Positions 1 through 9,589 of a DNA stretch of 64,000 nucleotides are shown piece by piece; the stretch's first letter is position 1; every line of letters begins with the position of its first letter. The stretch spans positions 372,895-436,894 of the forward strand of contig NZ_KB235930.1 of assembly GCF_000332295.1 (NCBI RefSeq), read 5' to 3'. This DNA comes from Fortiea contorta PCC 7126 (lineage in GTDB: Bacteria > Cyanobacteriota > Cyanobacteriia > Cyanobacteriales > Nostocaceae). The translations under genes were made by a program, and so were the position numbers. Under the pieces are notes generated by a model, which saw only the letters and a list, made by a program, of their open reading frames with translations, did not search any database and had not been told where the DNA came from.

Positions 1-864
1 TGGAAAAACAAATACATCTGCCATTTGAAAATACGCACTCAAAACACCATATTCCATCCATCCCAACCATTGCACACAATTTTGTAAACCAGATTGATTT
101 GTTAATACTTGTAATTCATCACGTTGCGGCCCATCACCGACAATTAAAAGAGTATAATCACGATAGTTTTGGGCTTGAAGAAGTAGACAAGCTTCTAATA
201 GTAACTGGATACCTTTCCTGTGTATTACTTGACCCACAAAAATAAAAATAGGACGTTGTAATTTTAGTTGTGTGCTTTCAATGTTTGCTGGTAGAGCCGT
301 CATTGCCTTCATATCTGGTACTTCTATAGGCTTGACAACTACTAATTCTTTTTTAGCCTTTAAAGTATTAGTCAGATAATACTTTCCTCTTTGGTTATTA
401 GTAACAAATGCATCTGCAAAACGTGTAATCATCTGTCTCCATAAGATACGAAATGTAGAGTTGCAGGCATCAACTGTAGGCGCGCTACCTTCATAATAAA
501 TCACAATTTTCCAACCAAATATTGGTTTAAGTAACATAGCTATAAAACTCCATAAAGAGTAAGCTAGTGTAAAAATAATCTGTGGTCTAAATCGAAATAA
601 ACGGTTGAGAATAGCCGGAGATAAATAATCAAATCCAGGACTATACCCTTTTGATGATTGGCTGGTTTGTATGCGTTTTGTTTTACCGACTAATTCCACA
701 TTAAAACTATTTTCATATCCTTCGGTAAATCCGGGCCATTCGCCAGTATAAACAACTGTATTTTTAAAAATTTTAGTAAAATTACACAAAATAGGATGCC
801 AATAGTTACCTAACACAATTGAAGGGAATAACCAAGCTATACGAAGATCATTTTTGTAATTCAT
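1..864 (-). CDS. Glycosyltransferase family 4 (group 1), C-terminus outside window
   Basis: The reading frame is open for 288 codons from an ATG at 864 and runs off the left edge, so the C-terminal part is missing. The visible part reads like a GT-B fold glycosyltransferase: an N-terminal domain beginning MNYKNDLRIAWLFPS, then a linker and the start of the nucleotide-sugar domain with the typical strand IFIFVGQVIHRKGIQLLLEA and, near the edge, LGWMEYGVLSAYFQMADVFV, where GT4 enzymes position the donor sugar. It probably adds one sugar to the lipid-linked exopolysaccharide repeat unit on the cytoplasmic face of the membrane. It is the most distal gene seen in the minus-strand polysaccharide cluster, 184 bp after the preceding glycosyltransferase gene. 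The sugar and acceptor cannot be read from the sequence. Confidence 0.85.
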   Translation of the reverse strand, partial: MNYKNDLRIAWLFPSIVLGNYWHPILCNFTKIFKNTVVYTGEWPGFTEGYENSFNVELVGKTKRIQTSQSSKGYSPGFDYLSPAILNRLFRFRPQIIFTLAYSLWSFIAMLLKPIFGWKIVIYYEGSAPTVDACNSTFRILWRQMITRFADAFVTNNQRGKYYLTNTLKAKKELVVVKPIEVPDMKAMTALPANIESTQLKLQRPIFIFVGQVIHRKGIQLLLEACLLLQAQNYRDYTLLIVGDGPQRDELQVLTNQSGLQNCVQWLGWMEYGVLSAYFQMADVFVFP

Positions 865-1048
865 TTTTATTCCTCATTGTCAATATCTTAGACTAGCAAT
901 CTATAGCAGGTAATAGTTTTTATCTGCAATTATGTCAAACTTTTGCTGAATTAATTATCAAAAAAAATCTAATCGTGATTAAGAATAACTAAGTAATTAG
1001 CTTATTCATTTCACAGAAAAACACCTAATGCTAATCAATGTTATCGCT

Positions 1049-1906
1049 TTAAAAAGATTTGATATTCATTAGCAACCTTGCATAAGGAAGTAGCCAATAG
1101 ATTGGCCAAAACCAACCTGCGTACCTATATGCAAATGTTTTCCACTCTTTTAATGGCAAGCCCTTTGGTTGATTAACTTGATGCCATTGTTCTCGTAAGC
1201 TCTTATTAGTTTGCTCCCAAATTTTCAATCCAGAAACGTTATTTTCACAAGTTCCTACGTATCCTGGTACTATCCAAATAGAACAATTATGTTTTTGCGC
1301 TCGTAATCCATAGTCTATATCTCCTGTGTTATGAGTAAAAGTTGCATCAAGATTTCCTATTGATTGGACAACTTCTCGGTGAATAAGGACGCAATTACCG
1401 TTCATTGTTAGACAAGGTTTTGCTTCTACATCTGGTTGCACGAGACTAAATTTTAGAGGATGCCACCAGCTATCTCTTACCATACCTCCATAAGTTAGTA
1501 CACCTGTTTCTGGGTCTTGAGTAGAACCAACTACAATAGCTTGATGATGTCCTAAGCTCTTTAAATTATCAGATGTTGTTAATAAAGTATTTACGGCTTC
1601 GGAGTAAAGCAAAGTGTCGTCATTAAGCCAAAGGTAGTAATCGTAATTCAATTGAATAGCTTCTGCAAAAGCTAATCGCATCCCTCCATTCCAAAACAAA
1701 TTTCCATTCCCTTGAATTACCTTAATGTCTGGATATGCACTTATTACCGCTTCTCGCGTGCCATCGGTACTATAATCATCAACCAAATATACCTGAATTT
1801 TTACGTTAGCAGGTAAGTTTTGTTGAGACAATTGTTGTAAACAAGTTAAAGTTTTTTCTCGTCTATTATGACAAGTCATTAAGACAGCTAAATGCTTAAT
1901 ATTCAT
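1049..1906 (-). CDS. Glycosyltransferase family 2 (rhamnosyltransferase-like)
   Basis: This 285-residue protein has the GT-A fold of family 2. It begins with the nucleotide-binding strand HLAVLMTCHNRREKTLTCL, followed by VYLVDDYSTDGT (around residue 40) and the metal-binding DXD-like segment YYLWLNDDTLLY (around residue 90). The GNGNLFWNGGMRLAF stretch is common in dTDP-rhamnosyltransferase-like members, so rhamnose is a possible donor, but this is inference. No transmembrane segment is obvious until a hydrophobic C-terminal stretch that may sit on the membrane. It lies between the polymerase gene (1955) and the GT4 gene at the window edge, in the same direction, and very likely adds a residue to the exopolysaccharide unit. 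Confidence 0.87.
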   Translation of the reverse strand: MNIKHLAVLMTCHNRREKTLTCLQQLSQQNLPANVKIQVYLVDDYSTDGTREAVISAYPDIKVIQGNGNLFWNGGMRLAFAEAIQLNYDYYLWLNDDTLLYSEAVNTLLTTSDNLKSLGHHQAIVVGSTQDPETGVLTYGGMVRDSWWHPLKFSLVQPDVEAKPCLTMNGNCVLIHREVVQSIGNLDATFTHNTGDIDYGLRAQKHNCSIWIVPGYVGTCENNVSGLKIWEQTNKSLREQWHQVNQPKGLPLKEWKTFAYRYAGWFWPIYWLLPYARLLMNIKSF

Positions 1907-1954
1907 ATTAGTTTTTTGTAGTTTGATGTAGTAGAGTTGTTTTGAACAGTTATA

Positions 1955-3199
1955 TTAATTGGCTGTATTACTTTTGATGCGATTATATTGTATGGAAGAA
2001 GAAAGAGAAATAAATCCATATATTATCCATAATATATTACTAGTAGATAATAGAGTTTGACCTTCAGATAAATTAAAGATTAAATAAACAACTAAAAATT
2101 GCAACATCCAAAAATATTCAAATTGTCTAGTTGTGAATAATAAATTAATAATTCTAATTATAGTTAATAACAAATTGTATGTAAATAAAATAACACCTAT
2201 TAATCCTAGTTGAAGAAATAAATCTAAAAACCCATTGTGTGCATGGAAAATAATTTGACCAGTTCTAAAGCCCTCTTGCCCTCTTGCCCATGAATTCATA
2301 ATAATAAAAGTAGACTCATTTGAAGTCCAAAATGCATTATAGCCATATCCTAAAAAAGGTCTTTCTAGTCCTTTATCTATAATCATTGTCCAGATTGGAG
2401 TTCTTCCATTAAATTCAAGATTTTTACCAAGATATCCAACTACTATATTTTCAATATTTAATGAAATTAAAATAATTAGTAAACTTGTAATTAATAATGC
2501 TATCAATAAAAAGAGTGCTCTACCATGTTTTTGAACAACAATTTTATATACAGGTAAAAATAACAGTACTAATAAATATGCTATTAATCCTGTCTTGCTT
2601 TGAGAAAAAATAAGCAGGATGAATATAAAACCCAGCCAACTTAAATTATTCCAGATACTACCTTTTTTCGCAATTAAGTTACTTATAAAAATAGTAGATC
2701 CAAATGAGAGAAATCGACCAAATATTTGCTTGTGATTAAAAATACCTTGCCAAGCGGAATAATTATCTGGCTCACTAGAAATTGTATAACTTGGAAACAT
2801 TAGAGACGCAAAAAAGCTAAGTATTAACGCAAAGCCAATTACCCAAGACAATAAGCGAATCAGTTCTTTAGGTGTATATTGCATTGCCAAATATATACTA
2901 AAAAACAGAGAGCGTAATAATGCTCTTACCTCTTGTGCAGTATCAGATGGGTTGATAGACCAGTATACTGAAGCGAGCGCAACTCCAATTAATAAAATTA
3001 AGGAAGTATCTCTAGATGCAGCGTAAGTAAACCGCTTTAGCCTTCCAACGATTAAAATCAATATGATTCCATAGCTTAATATATTAATGAGAGATGATGG
3101 AATAAATGATGCATTTAAAGATTCTGCGAATAGAAGTAAAAAGATAACACTTATAACTTCTAAGCTTTTGAAAATTCCTTCAGACGATGTGTTCTTCAA
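1955..3199 (-). CDS. O-antigen ligase/polymerase family membrane protein (Wzy-like)
   Basis: A 414-residue, very hydrophobic protein with about ten or more predicted membrane spans. It carries the O-antigen ligase/polymerase hallmarks: a short motif SVYWSINPS near residue 80, a large periplasmic loop around residues 260-315 (GRTPIWTMIIDKGLERPFLG followed by WARGQEGF), and the downstream HAHNGFLDLFLQLGLIG segment. In a cluster that also has Wzx and Wzc homologues, the natural role is Wzy: polymerising flipped lipid-linked repeat units at the periplasmic face. Ligases share this fold, so the polymerase assignment depends on context. The next gene upstream ends 31 bp before its start codon, consistent with one operon. 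Confidence 0.82.
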   Translation of the reverse strand: MKNTSSEGIFKSLEVISVIFLLLFAESLNASFIPSSLINILSYGIILILIVGRLKRFTYAASRDTSLILLIGVALASVYWSINPSDTAQEVRALLRSLFFSIYLAMQYTPKELIRLLSWVIGFALILSFFASLMFPSYTISSEPDNYSAWQGIFNHKQIFGRFLSFGSTIFISNLIAKKGSIWNNLSWLGFIFILLIFSQSKTGLIAYLLVLLFLPVYKIVVQKHGRALFLLIALLITSLLIILISLNIENIVVGYLGKNLEFNGRTPIWTMIIDKGLERPFLGYGYNAFWTSNESTFIIMNSWARGQEGFRTGQIIFHAHNGFLDLFLQLGLIGVILFTYNLLLTIIRIINLLFTTRQFEYFWMLQFLVVYLIFNLSEGQTLLSTSNILWIIYGFISLSSSIQYNRIKSNTAN

Positions 3200-3229
3200 T
3201 CTTTAAATTCTTCCTGATAAATATTAAAT

Positions 3230-4483
3230 TTAATTAGAATTAACTAATATCTCATTAAAAAGATTTAAATAGCGATTTGCTTGAATTTCTACAGTAAATT
3301 TTTGTTCTGCTTTTTGACGAGAATAATAAGATAACTTGTCGTGTCGTTCTGGGTTTTCAAGTATCCAAGTAATTCCTTTTGCTAAATCTTCAATTTCATA
3401 AGGTTTTGCTAAGTAGCCGTTTTGTTGATGGTCAACAATATCTTTTAAACCTGTTGCATTAAATGCCACAACTGGAGTACCGCAAGCTAAAGATTCAGAA
3501 GCAGTTTGCCCAAAGGATTCTTGATAAGATGGTACAACCATGACATCACTAGCTGAGTAAACAACAGCTAAAGAGAGATGATCATTAAGATGACCTAGAT
3601 AGTGGCATTTAAAGCCTAAATCAGGAGGATTTTCTGGTGGAGATGCTCCAAAAACAACTACTTCTAATTTATCTTTCCAGTTAGAGTTGCTTAAATTTTG
3701 CAGAGATGCTTGCAAAAAATGAAATCCCTTATTTTTATCACTAGTTGCATCTACTGCGCCAAAGAGAATGAGTTGTTTATCTTGAGGTAAATTGAGTAAT
3801 TCTCGTGCTGTTTTGCGAGCGATTGGTCTATAGATTTTAGTATCAAGCCCGTGGGGAATAGTCTCGATTCGTAAGTCCTTAAATAAGGAACTGCTACGAG
3901 CGCAATTAGCTAGCCAAGAACTCGGTGAAACGAGAGTTAGATTTAAGTTTCTCCATGCTTTAGCTTTACGTTGCCATGTCCAATAGGATAAATCCTTTTC
4001 TTTTGTACTTGCTAATTGAGGACAAGCACCACAATTAATCATGTAGCGATCGCATTCCCCAATTACGTGACATCCTCCAGTTAGGGGCCATATATCATGC
4101 AGAGTCCAAACTAAAGGTTTCTTAAATTTGGATATAGTTTCTATTTGCATGAATCCAGCACTAATCCAGTGTAAATGTATAATATCTGGTGAAATTTGAT
4201 TGACTTTAGAAATAACTCTATCCGGTATCCATTGGATGGAAAATAACGTTTCAGGACGCTGCTGATAAAGCTTTAATGGCAAGGCATCAAAGGTTAATTT
4301 TGCCCGTTCTATACCTTGAATTAATCTAGTTTTACTTGCAAGTACTGTTTTGTCGTCGCTAGATTTATCCTGCACTAACATCTGCGAATGCACGTTGATA
4401 TCCCGTAATCCCTTGTGCAATCGATAGGCAGCACGAGCTGCACCACCTTTAATATCCCATGTACTAAGATGTAAAATCTTCAT
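3230..4483 (-). CDS. Glycosyltransferase family 4
   Basis: A 417-residue GT-B glycosyltransferase. The N-terminal domain begins MKILHLSTWDIKGGAARAAY, with the Gly-Gly-Ala loop typical of the family. Around residues 125-150 lies WTLHDIWPLTGGCHVIGE followed by a cysteine-containing segment (CDRYMINCGACPQL) seen in a WcaL/WfgS-like subgroup; the four cysteines may bind metal or be structural. The C-terminal donor domain shows LILFGAVDAT and VMVVPSYQESFGQTASESLA, with the conserved E(x7)E pair that contacts the sugar nucleotide. It lies 16 bp downstream of the next upstream gene's stop region, so it is co-transcribed with the exopolysaccharide genes. Donor sugar is unknown. Confidence 0.87.
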   Translation of the reverse strand: MKILHLSTWDIKGGAARAAYRLHKGLRDINVHSQMLVQDKSSDDKTVLASKTRLIQGIERAKLTFDALPLKLYQQRPETLFSIQWIPDRVISKVNQISPDIIHLHWISAGFMQIETISKFKKPLVWTLHDIWPLTGGCHVIGECDRYMINCGACPQLASTKEKDLSYWTWQRKAKAWRNLNLTLVSPSSWLANCARSSSLFKDLRIETIPHGLDTKIYRPIARKTARELLNLPQDKQLILFGAVDATSDKNKGFHFLQASLQNLSNSNWKDKLEVVVFGASPPENPPDLGFKCHYLGHLNDHLSLAVVYSASDVMVVPSYQESFGQTASESLACGTPVVAFNATGLKDIVDHQQNGYLAKPYEIEDLAKGITWILENPERHDKLSYYSRQKAEQKFTVEIQANRYLNLFNEILVNSN

Positions 4484-4499
4484 TATTTAAAACCACAAT

Positions 4500-5432
4500 T
4501 TAAGTCAAATTTAAGTGAAACTTCTTTCTAAGAACTTGCTTCATTTCTAGTTTGAACATATCCAAATGAGTTGTTTTATATAAAGTTTTTTGGGTAAAAT
4601 TATCAGACTTAGCATCTCTAATGATAAATGGAGGGTGCTTTAGAGGTAATTCCATTGTCTGAGTGGGCAGACTATCATAAGGATTGCTTTTATCATCAGC
4701 GAAATGAGTCGAGTCACTACCAAAACCAATATTTGAAATTAAATTTACATTTGATATGATTCCTAAACTATTTTGCATCCAGCAAGCAAATGTCCACTGA
4801 TAATCCCAAGTTATACCTAAAGGATTATCATAAACAGACTGCAACATATAGTTCCAATATCTCACGGCTAATGGCTCTGTGAGGATATCAGCAAGAAAGC
4901 CTTGTGACTGAACTTCTTTCCACAGTTTTATGGTTAGATCATAATGCTGCCAAGCTCGTTTCCAACTTGCCCAACCCCAGCAGAAGTTATAGCGCGAAAA
5001 GTAGTAGCTGTAATTAGTTCTTCTGCGTCCAAAAAGAACGTTCTCTCCAGAAATTGAGCTGATGCGAGTATCGTGTCTATATTTTTCTAGTAACTCTTCA
5101 CAAAAAGGGAAAAATGTCGGATGAGGTAAGCAATCATCTTCTAGAATAATTGCTTCTTCGACGTTCTTGAAAACCCAATCAAGACCGCTGGATACACGTT
5201 TTGCACACCCTAAATTGACATCAGAGTAGTTTTTGATAACTTCGCAATCCCAGTCTACTCTCTCAATAATTGCACGAGTAGCTGCACATTTTTCCGCTTC
5301 ATCGGGAACATTAATTCTTGGCCCATCTGCAACTACAAATAGCTTTGGTGGTTTGGCACGGCGAATTTCTTCAAACACTCTTTCTGTGGTATGTGGTCTT
5401 TTAAAAATGATAAATGCTACTGGAGTTTGCAT
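4500..5432 (-). CDS. Glycosyltransferase, GT-A type (GT2-like)
   Basis: A 310-residue protein of a GT2-related group often annotated only as glycosyltransferase or hemolytic protein HlpA-like. The N-terminus TPVAFIIFKRPHTTERVFEE is the nucleotide-binding strand, VVADGPR follows, and the acidic motif VEEAIILEDDCLPHPTFF (around residues 90-108) is the expected DXD metal site. The region FSRYNFCWGWASWKRAW is typical of this subgroup. No membrane segment is seen, so it should act on the inner membrane surface. It lies between the flippase and a GT4 gene in the same operon-like run. The role is assembly of the polysaccharide repeat unit; substrate specificity is not deducible. Confidence 0.8.
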   Translation of the reverse strand: MQTPVAFIIFKRPHTTERVFEEIRRAKPPKLFVVADGPRINVPDEAEKCAATRAIIERVDWDCEVIKNYSDVNLGCAKRVSSGLDWVFKNVEEAIILEDDCLPHPTFFPFCEELLEKYRHDTRISSISGENVLFGRRRTNYSYYFSRYNFCWGWASWKRAWQHYDLTIKLWKEVQSQGFLADILTEPLAVRYWNYMLQSVYDNPLGITWDYQWTFACWMQNSLGIISNVNLISNIGFGSDSTHFADDKSNPYDSLPTQTMELPLKHPPFIIRDAKSDNFTQKTLYKTTHLDMFKLEMKQVLRKKFHLNLT

Positions 5433-5485
5433 GTTTATTTAAATGAAATTGAAATTAACTTAAGCCAGCTATGATTTGATAGTTA

Positions 5486-6805
5486 TCAACTTCCAAAAAA
5501 CAAAATTGAATGCACTTCAATTTTAAATATTTTTCTAGTTTTAGGATGAACAGCATTACTAAAAAAATCGGAAACTGCGTAAGAAATTAAAGTAGCGATC
5601 GCTGCACCTAATCCAGAATATTTAGGAATCAGCCATAGGTTTAGCAAAATATTGGTAATGGCTCCTAGCACAGTTCTGTACATAGCAATGTGATTTAAAT
5701 TTTCGGTAATAAACCAAGGTGAAATTGCTACACCTAAAAACACAAATAAGGAAGCCCATATATGAATTGATAACACAGAACCTGCATCCGCATAGCTACT
5801 ACCAAATAGAGTGTTAATAATTATCCACGATAAGAAACTAATGGGTACGCAAATTGTTAAAGCGACCAAAAACATGAAACTAATAAATTTTTTGAGGCGC
5901 TGATAATAAAGCGTCTCGCTGACTTCTTTAGCAGCAAAAATTGCGGGTGAAACAGAAGAAGCTAGCGCCATTGGGATAAAATAAAACATTTCAGAAACAC
6001 GAGTTGCTGCTGAATAAATACCCACTGCGTCATTACCAAGCATTTCTCCTAGCATAATTTGATCTATTTTCATATAAATCAAAATGGCAAAGCTAGAAAA
6101 AATTAAAGGCCAACTTTCTTTAAGAATGTTTTTAGCAATTGGAAAATCCCAATTCCACAAAGAATGTGATTTGTTCTTAAATATATAAATTAAGTACAAA
6201 CCTAAAGCACCCAATGCAATTTCTACAGTACTGATGATCACAAAACCTATCAATGGTGCTTTGAGAGTAATCAGAGTAATCTTACTCAAGGCAATAATGA
6301 TGAAAGCTATATTCTTGACAATAACGGTATATTTGGACTGTACCTGTGATTGAAACCAAAGATCAATGGTATCAAAAGCCTGAAAAATCCCTCCTGCTGC
6401 TAAAATTGCCACAAACCAGACAGTCATATCTCGTTCTTTATGAAACAGTAAAATACAACCAACTGTTAATAATAATGCGGCAATACCACCTATTAATTTC
6501 AACCAAAATACTGTTCCCAAAATTTTATCTCTATCTAGTGGAGTACGCACTAAATCACGTATTACCACACTGTCTAATCCTAAATTTGCAAGTGGATTGA
6601 ATAGAGAAACAAAGGCAATAGCATAGTTAAAAAGACCATATTGTTGTACGCCTAAATACCGTGCTACCCAGACTCCTACAACCAGACTGACACCCATGCG
6701 AAGTACTCGATCTGCAAATAGCCAACCAGTATTAGCAATAATTGCTGGTAGTCCGGACTTGGACTTGAAATTAAATAAGTTAGAAATTTTAAATTTATTT
6801 AGCAT
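5486..6805 (-). CDS. Oligosaccharide flippase, Wzx/RfbX type
   Basis: A 439-residue polytopic membrane protein of the polysaccharide transporter (PST) branch of the MOP superfamily. After a short positively charged N-terminus, the first membrane segment region reads NTGWLFADRVLRMGVSLVVG, a conserved start for Wzx proteins; roughly 12 hydrophobic segments follow at regular spacing, with AVGIYSAATRVSEMFYFIPM near the middle. It should translocate undecaprenyl-linked repeat units across the cytoplasmic membrane to the Wzy polymerase. The gene sits directly downstream of the Wzc-like kinase gene (36 bp gap) and upstream of the glycosyltransferases, which is the classical arrangement. Confidence 0.9.
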   Translation of the reverse strand: MLNKFKISNLFNFKSKSGLPAIIANTGWLFADRVLRMGVSLVVGVWVARYLGVQQYGLFNYAIAFVSLFNPLANLGLDSVVIRDLVRTPLDRDKILGTVFWLKLIGGIAALLLTVGCILLFHKERDMTVWFVAILAAGGIFQAFDTIDLWFQSQVQSKYTVIVKNIAFIIIALSKITLITLKAPLIGFVIISTVEIALGALGLYLIYIFKNKSHSLWNWDFPIAKNILKESWPLIFSSFAILIYMKIDQIMLGEMLGNDAVGIYSAATRVSEMFYFIPMALASSVSPAIFAAKEVSETLYYQRLKKFISFMFLVALTICVPISFLSWIIINTLFGSSYADAGSVLSIHIWASLFVFLGVAISPWFITENLNHIAMYRTVLGAITNILLNLWLIPKYSGLGAAIATLISYAVSDFFSNAVHPKTRKIFKIEVHSILFFGS

Positions 6806-6840
6806 TACAGTTTAATAGTTGTAGTTATCTGACTCAAGCA

Positions 6841-9078
6841 TCAGATATCGTTGTTACCCGTTACTTTTGATGTAACTTGTTTAGTTGATACGGATTTTCG
6901 AGATGAAAAGCCTTGCTCGATTGACTCTTTTGAATAATAAAAGTAGCTATCTGGCTCAAGTTTAATATTCACACCGTTAATTACCATACCCAAGACTTGT
7001 TGACCTGACTGGCTGAGAAACTCTCTAGCTGTGGTAGCACTGGCTGAATCTACGATTCCCGGACGAACTACAAGCAGTACACCGTTAGTCATTTTCCCTA
7101 GGACAGCTGCATCGGGTGTACCTGCTAGAGGGGGAGTGTCAAAAATGACAAAATCGTATTCCTTGGAGAAGATTGTGACTAAAGCCTCCATTTTTTTTGA
7201 CCCCAACAATGCAACTGTGTTAGGAGGTACAACTCCCGAAGGCAGGACGTAGAGATTGGGTATGACTTCCTGTACTGCTATACCGAGTGCAATTTGATCA
7301 ATAATGGCGTCAGACAAACCAACTACATTCGTCATTCCCCAAATTTGATGCTGGACTGGATGACGCATATCTGCATCTACTAGCAGCACCCGACGCCCTA
7401 ACTGAGCCATTGCTACAGCTAGATTAGCGGCTACTTCCGATTTACCTTCTTTAGCTACAGAACTTGTAACTGCGATCGCTTTGATCTCCTGGTCTGAGTT
7501 TAAAAACTTTAAGTTGGCTTGCAGCATTTGATAGGCATCACCAATGGGAAAATTGGGAATATCTCTGCCAATCACTCTGGGAATCGAAGTGGATTGTTCA
7601 ACTCCCCCTGTAGAGGAACCATTTTTATCATTCCTACTCACACCAGGAATCACTCCCAGTAGGGTATATTGAAATAATTCTTTAGCTTCTTTAACAGTTT
7701 TAATTGATCGGTCAATTGCATCTAAAGCTAAGGCAGCAATTAAACCCAGCATTCCCCCGAAAATACCTCCACCCAAAACCAACAGGGTTTTTTTGGAAGC
7801 TGCGGGTTGATCAGGAATTAAAGCCGGAGAGATGATACGAGCATTACCGATATTTTGGTTTTCTGCTACCTGCACCTCTTGCAGTCTCGTTAAAAGAGCT
7901 TCATAAGTGGTTTGAGCCGCTTTCAGCTTCCGTTCGAGCTGTCGTTGAGTTTGTTCAAATCTGGGTAAAACATTCACCCGCTCTTTGTAAGCAGACAGCT
8001 TATCAGACAGAGCGGCAATTTCTTTCTCTAACCCAGCACGTTCTGCCTCAGAACGGGCAAACTCTCCAATCAATCCTTCTCGCAACTGTCCAATTTGGAT
8101 ATTTCTGCTAAGAACTGGCTGATTGCTGCCCGCTCCTTCCGCCATACGTTTCTTCAGCAAAGTATCCAGAGCCGCAACTTTTTCTTCTAAGTTGATGATA
8201 GTAGGATGGGTTGAGCGCAAACGAACTCGTTCAACCACCAACTGACTTTGGGTTTCCTGGCGTTGAGCTAGTACCTGCTGTATACCAGGAGCTTGACTTA
8301 AAGCAGCCAAGGTTACGGCTTGTTGGGAGTTGACGTTTGCTTGTGCTTGTAATTTTTGTGTTTTTGCAGTGACCTCAACTAACCGAGCTTGGTTTTGACT
8401 TATTTGTCCTTCTAAACGGGAAATTGCCTGCACCGCTGCAGTTGCTTCTTCTTGAAGCACAATTATTTTATTTTCTTCTTTGAATTTACGCAGAGCTAAC
8501 TCTGCTCCTCTGACTGTAGCTTCGGTCGCAGGTAGTTGTTGGGAAATAAACTTGCGAGCTGAGACTGCTTCGGCTCGATTTGCTTCGATATTATTGCGAA
8601 TATAAGCATCCATCACTTTGTTGACAACTTTTGCTGCCTGAGTGGGATTATTCGCAGTATAAGAAACTTGTAAGATATCTGTTCCTTTGGTGCTTTCTAC
8701 TTTCAGTTGTTGGGACAAGTCTCTAATTTTTACAAGTTTACCTTTATTATCTCTAAGATTTAGTGCTCGAATTGTTTCTTGAAGAACTGGAACAGAGGTG
8801 ACTATCCTTGCTTGAGTATCTGATGGGCTGTTAGTATTTACTAAAGATTCTAGTCTTCCTATCGCTTCCCCTAGACCTGTGAGTGAAGCAGTACGATTAG
8901 TCCTAATTAATAAACTTCCTTCTGCTTTGTATGAGGGTTTCAATGTTAATGCATACAAGAATGCAAGGATGAAAACTACGCTAAAAACGCCCACCGCAGG
9001 TATCCAGCGTCGTTGCAATATTAGTAAATATTTTTGAAAATCTATCTCTTCAAATTTTGGTATGGATTCCATAATCAC
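6841..9078 (-). CDS. Polysaccharide co-polymerase / bacterial tyrosine autokinase (Wzc-like)
   Basis: A 745-residue protein with the full architecture of a one-piece BY-kinase. Residues 12-110 form the Wzz domain with transmembrane segment 1 at about 26-45. Residues 170-400 are rich in heptads and should form the periplasmic coiled coil. Transmembrane segment 2 is at about 431-452, and the cytoplasmic kinase spans about 520-720. Walker A is SSVAKEGKSE (539-548), Walker A' is LLVDADM (565-571) and Walker B is FVIFDTPP (643-650). The usual Thr/Ser after the Walker A GKS is Glu here. The C-terminal tyrosine cluster is short: YFYY at 712-715. It controls chain length and coordinates Wzx/Wzy export. 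It is followed closely by wzx and preceded by the zinc-ribbon gene. Confidence 0.9.
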   Translation of the reverse strand: MIMESIPKFEEIDFQKYLLILQRRWIPAVGVFSVVFILAFLYALTLKPSYKAEGSLLIRTNRTASLTGLGEAIGRLESLVNTNSPSDTQARIVTSVPVLQETIRALNLRDNKGKLVKIRDLSQQLKVESTKGTDILQVSYTANNPTQAAKVVNKVMDAYIRNNIEANRAEAVSARKFISQQLPATEATVRGAELALRKFKEENKIIVLQEEATAAVQAISRLEGQISQNQARLVEVTAKTQKLQAQANVNSQQAVTLAALSQAPGIQQVLAQRQETQSQLVVERVRLRSTHPTIINLEEKVAALDTLLKKRMAEGAGSNQPVLSRNIQIGQLREGLIGEFARSEAERAGLEKEIAALSDKLSAYKERVNVLPRFEQTQRQLERKLKAAQTTYEALLTRLQEVQVAENQNIGNARIISPALIPDQPAASKKTLLVLGGGIFGGMLGLIAALALDAIDRSIKTVKEAKELFQYTLLGVIPGVSRNDKNGSSTGGVEQSTSIPRVIGRDIPNFPIGDAYQMLQANLKFLNSDQEIKAIAVTSSVAKEGKSEVAANLAVAMAQLGRRVLLVDADMRHPVQHQIWGMTNVVGLSDAIIDQIALGIAVQEVIPNLYVLPSGVVPPNTVALLGSKKMEALVTIFSKEYDFVIFDTPPLAGTPDAAVLGKMTNGVLLVVRPGIVDSASATTAREFLSQSGQQVLGMVINGVNIKLEPDSYFYYSKESIEQGFSSRKSVSTKQVTSKVTGNNDI

Positions 9079-9124
9079 AGATGCAGGTATTGATGTTAGT
9101 AGTTAAATTGAAACTGCAACTGGC

Positions 9125-9589
9125 TTAATTTCTTAACTGGAAGTCTTTGCTGCTGTTAATTCCAACCATCCTTGCATGTCTAAGCGTGAACTCGCCTACA
9201 GAAGGGTTTCCCTCAGGGCTAATCACTCCACTTACTTGTTGCCAATATTCTGGAGGTGCTGCTGAGATTTTATAGGTGCAAGCCTGATTTACAGCAGATG
9301 TGATTGCACTCTTTTTGACGTGATACCACTTTGTTTGTTGGCATTGATCACACCAAAATGCTTCTAACCATTCACCTTGTAAGGAAATAGCAGTTTTGGC
9401 TGCCATCAATATTAATGCATTTTGCCGTTTTACACCTCTTTTTTGTAGTTGTCCCGCACTATCAGCAAATAGTTGATGTTTTTGACTCACACTATGGAGA
9501 TAACATCCATGCACTGGACAGTATATGGCTCGTCGTTTGGAACGTTTCCGATTTTTGTTACACTTATCCTGCAATTCGACCTCACTCAT
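9125..9589 (-). CDS. Uncharacterised zinc-ribbon-like protein at head of polysaccharide operon
   Basis: A 154-residue soluble protein I do not recognise by name. It has a basic N-terminus (NKNRKRSKRRAIY), then a CPVHGCYLH motif near residue 24, and a second pair CDQC near residue 80 (FWCDQCQQTKWYHVKKS). Together these look like the two knuckles of a zinc ribbon. The middle is helical and includes LQKRGVKRQNALILMAAKTA. The gene is 46 bp upstream of the Wzc-like gene in the same direction and is the first gene of the apparent operon, so a regulatory or nucleic-acid-binding role is possible, but that is inference. Start: ATG at 9589 gives a charged N-terminus; no strong ribosome site is visible. 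Confidence 0.65.
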   Translation of the reverse strand: MSEVELQDKCNKNRKRSKRRAIYCPVHGCYLHSVSQKHQLFADSAGQLQKRGVKRQNALILMAAKTAISLQGEWLEAFWCDQCQQTKWYHVKKSAITSAVNQACTYKISAAPPEYWQQVSGVISPEGNPSVGEFTLRHARMVGINSSKDFQLRN

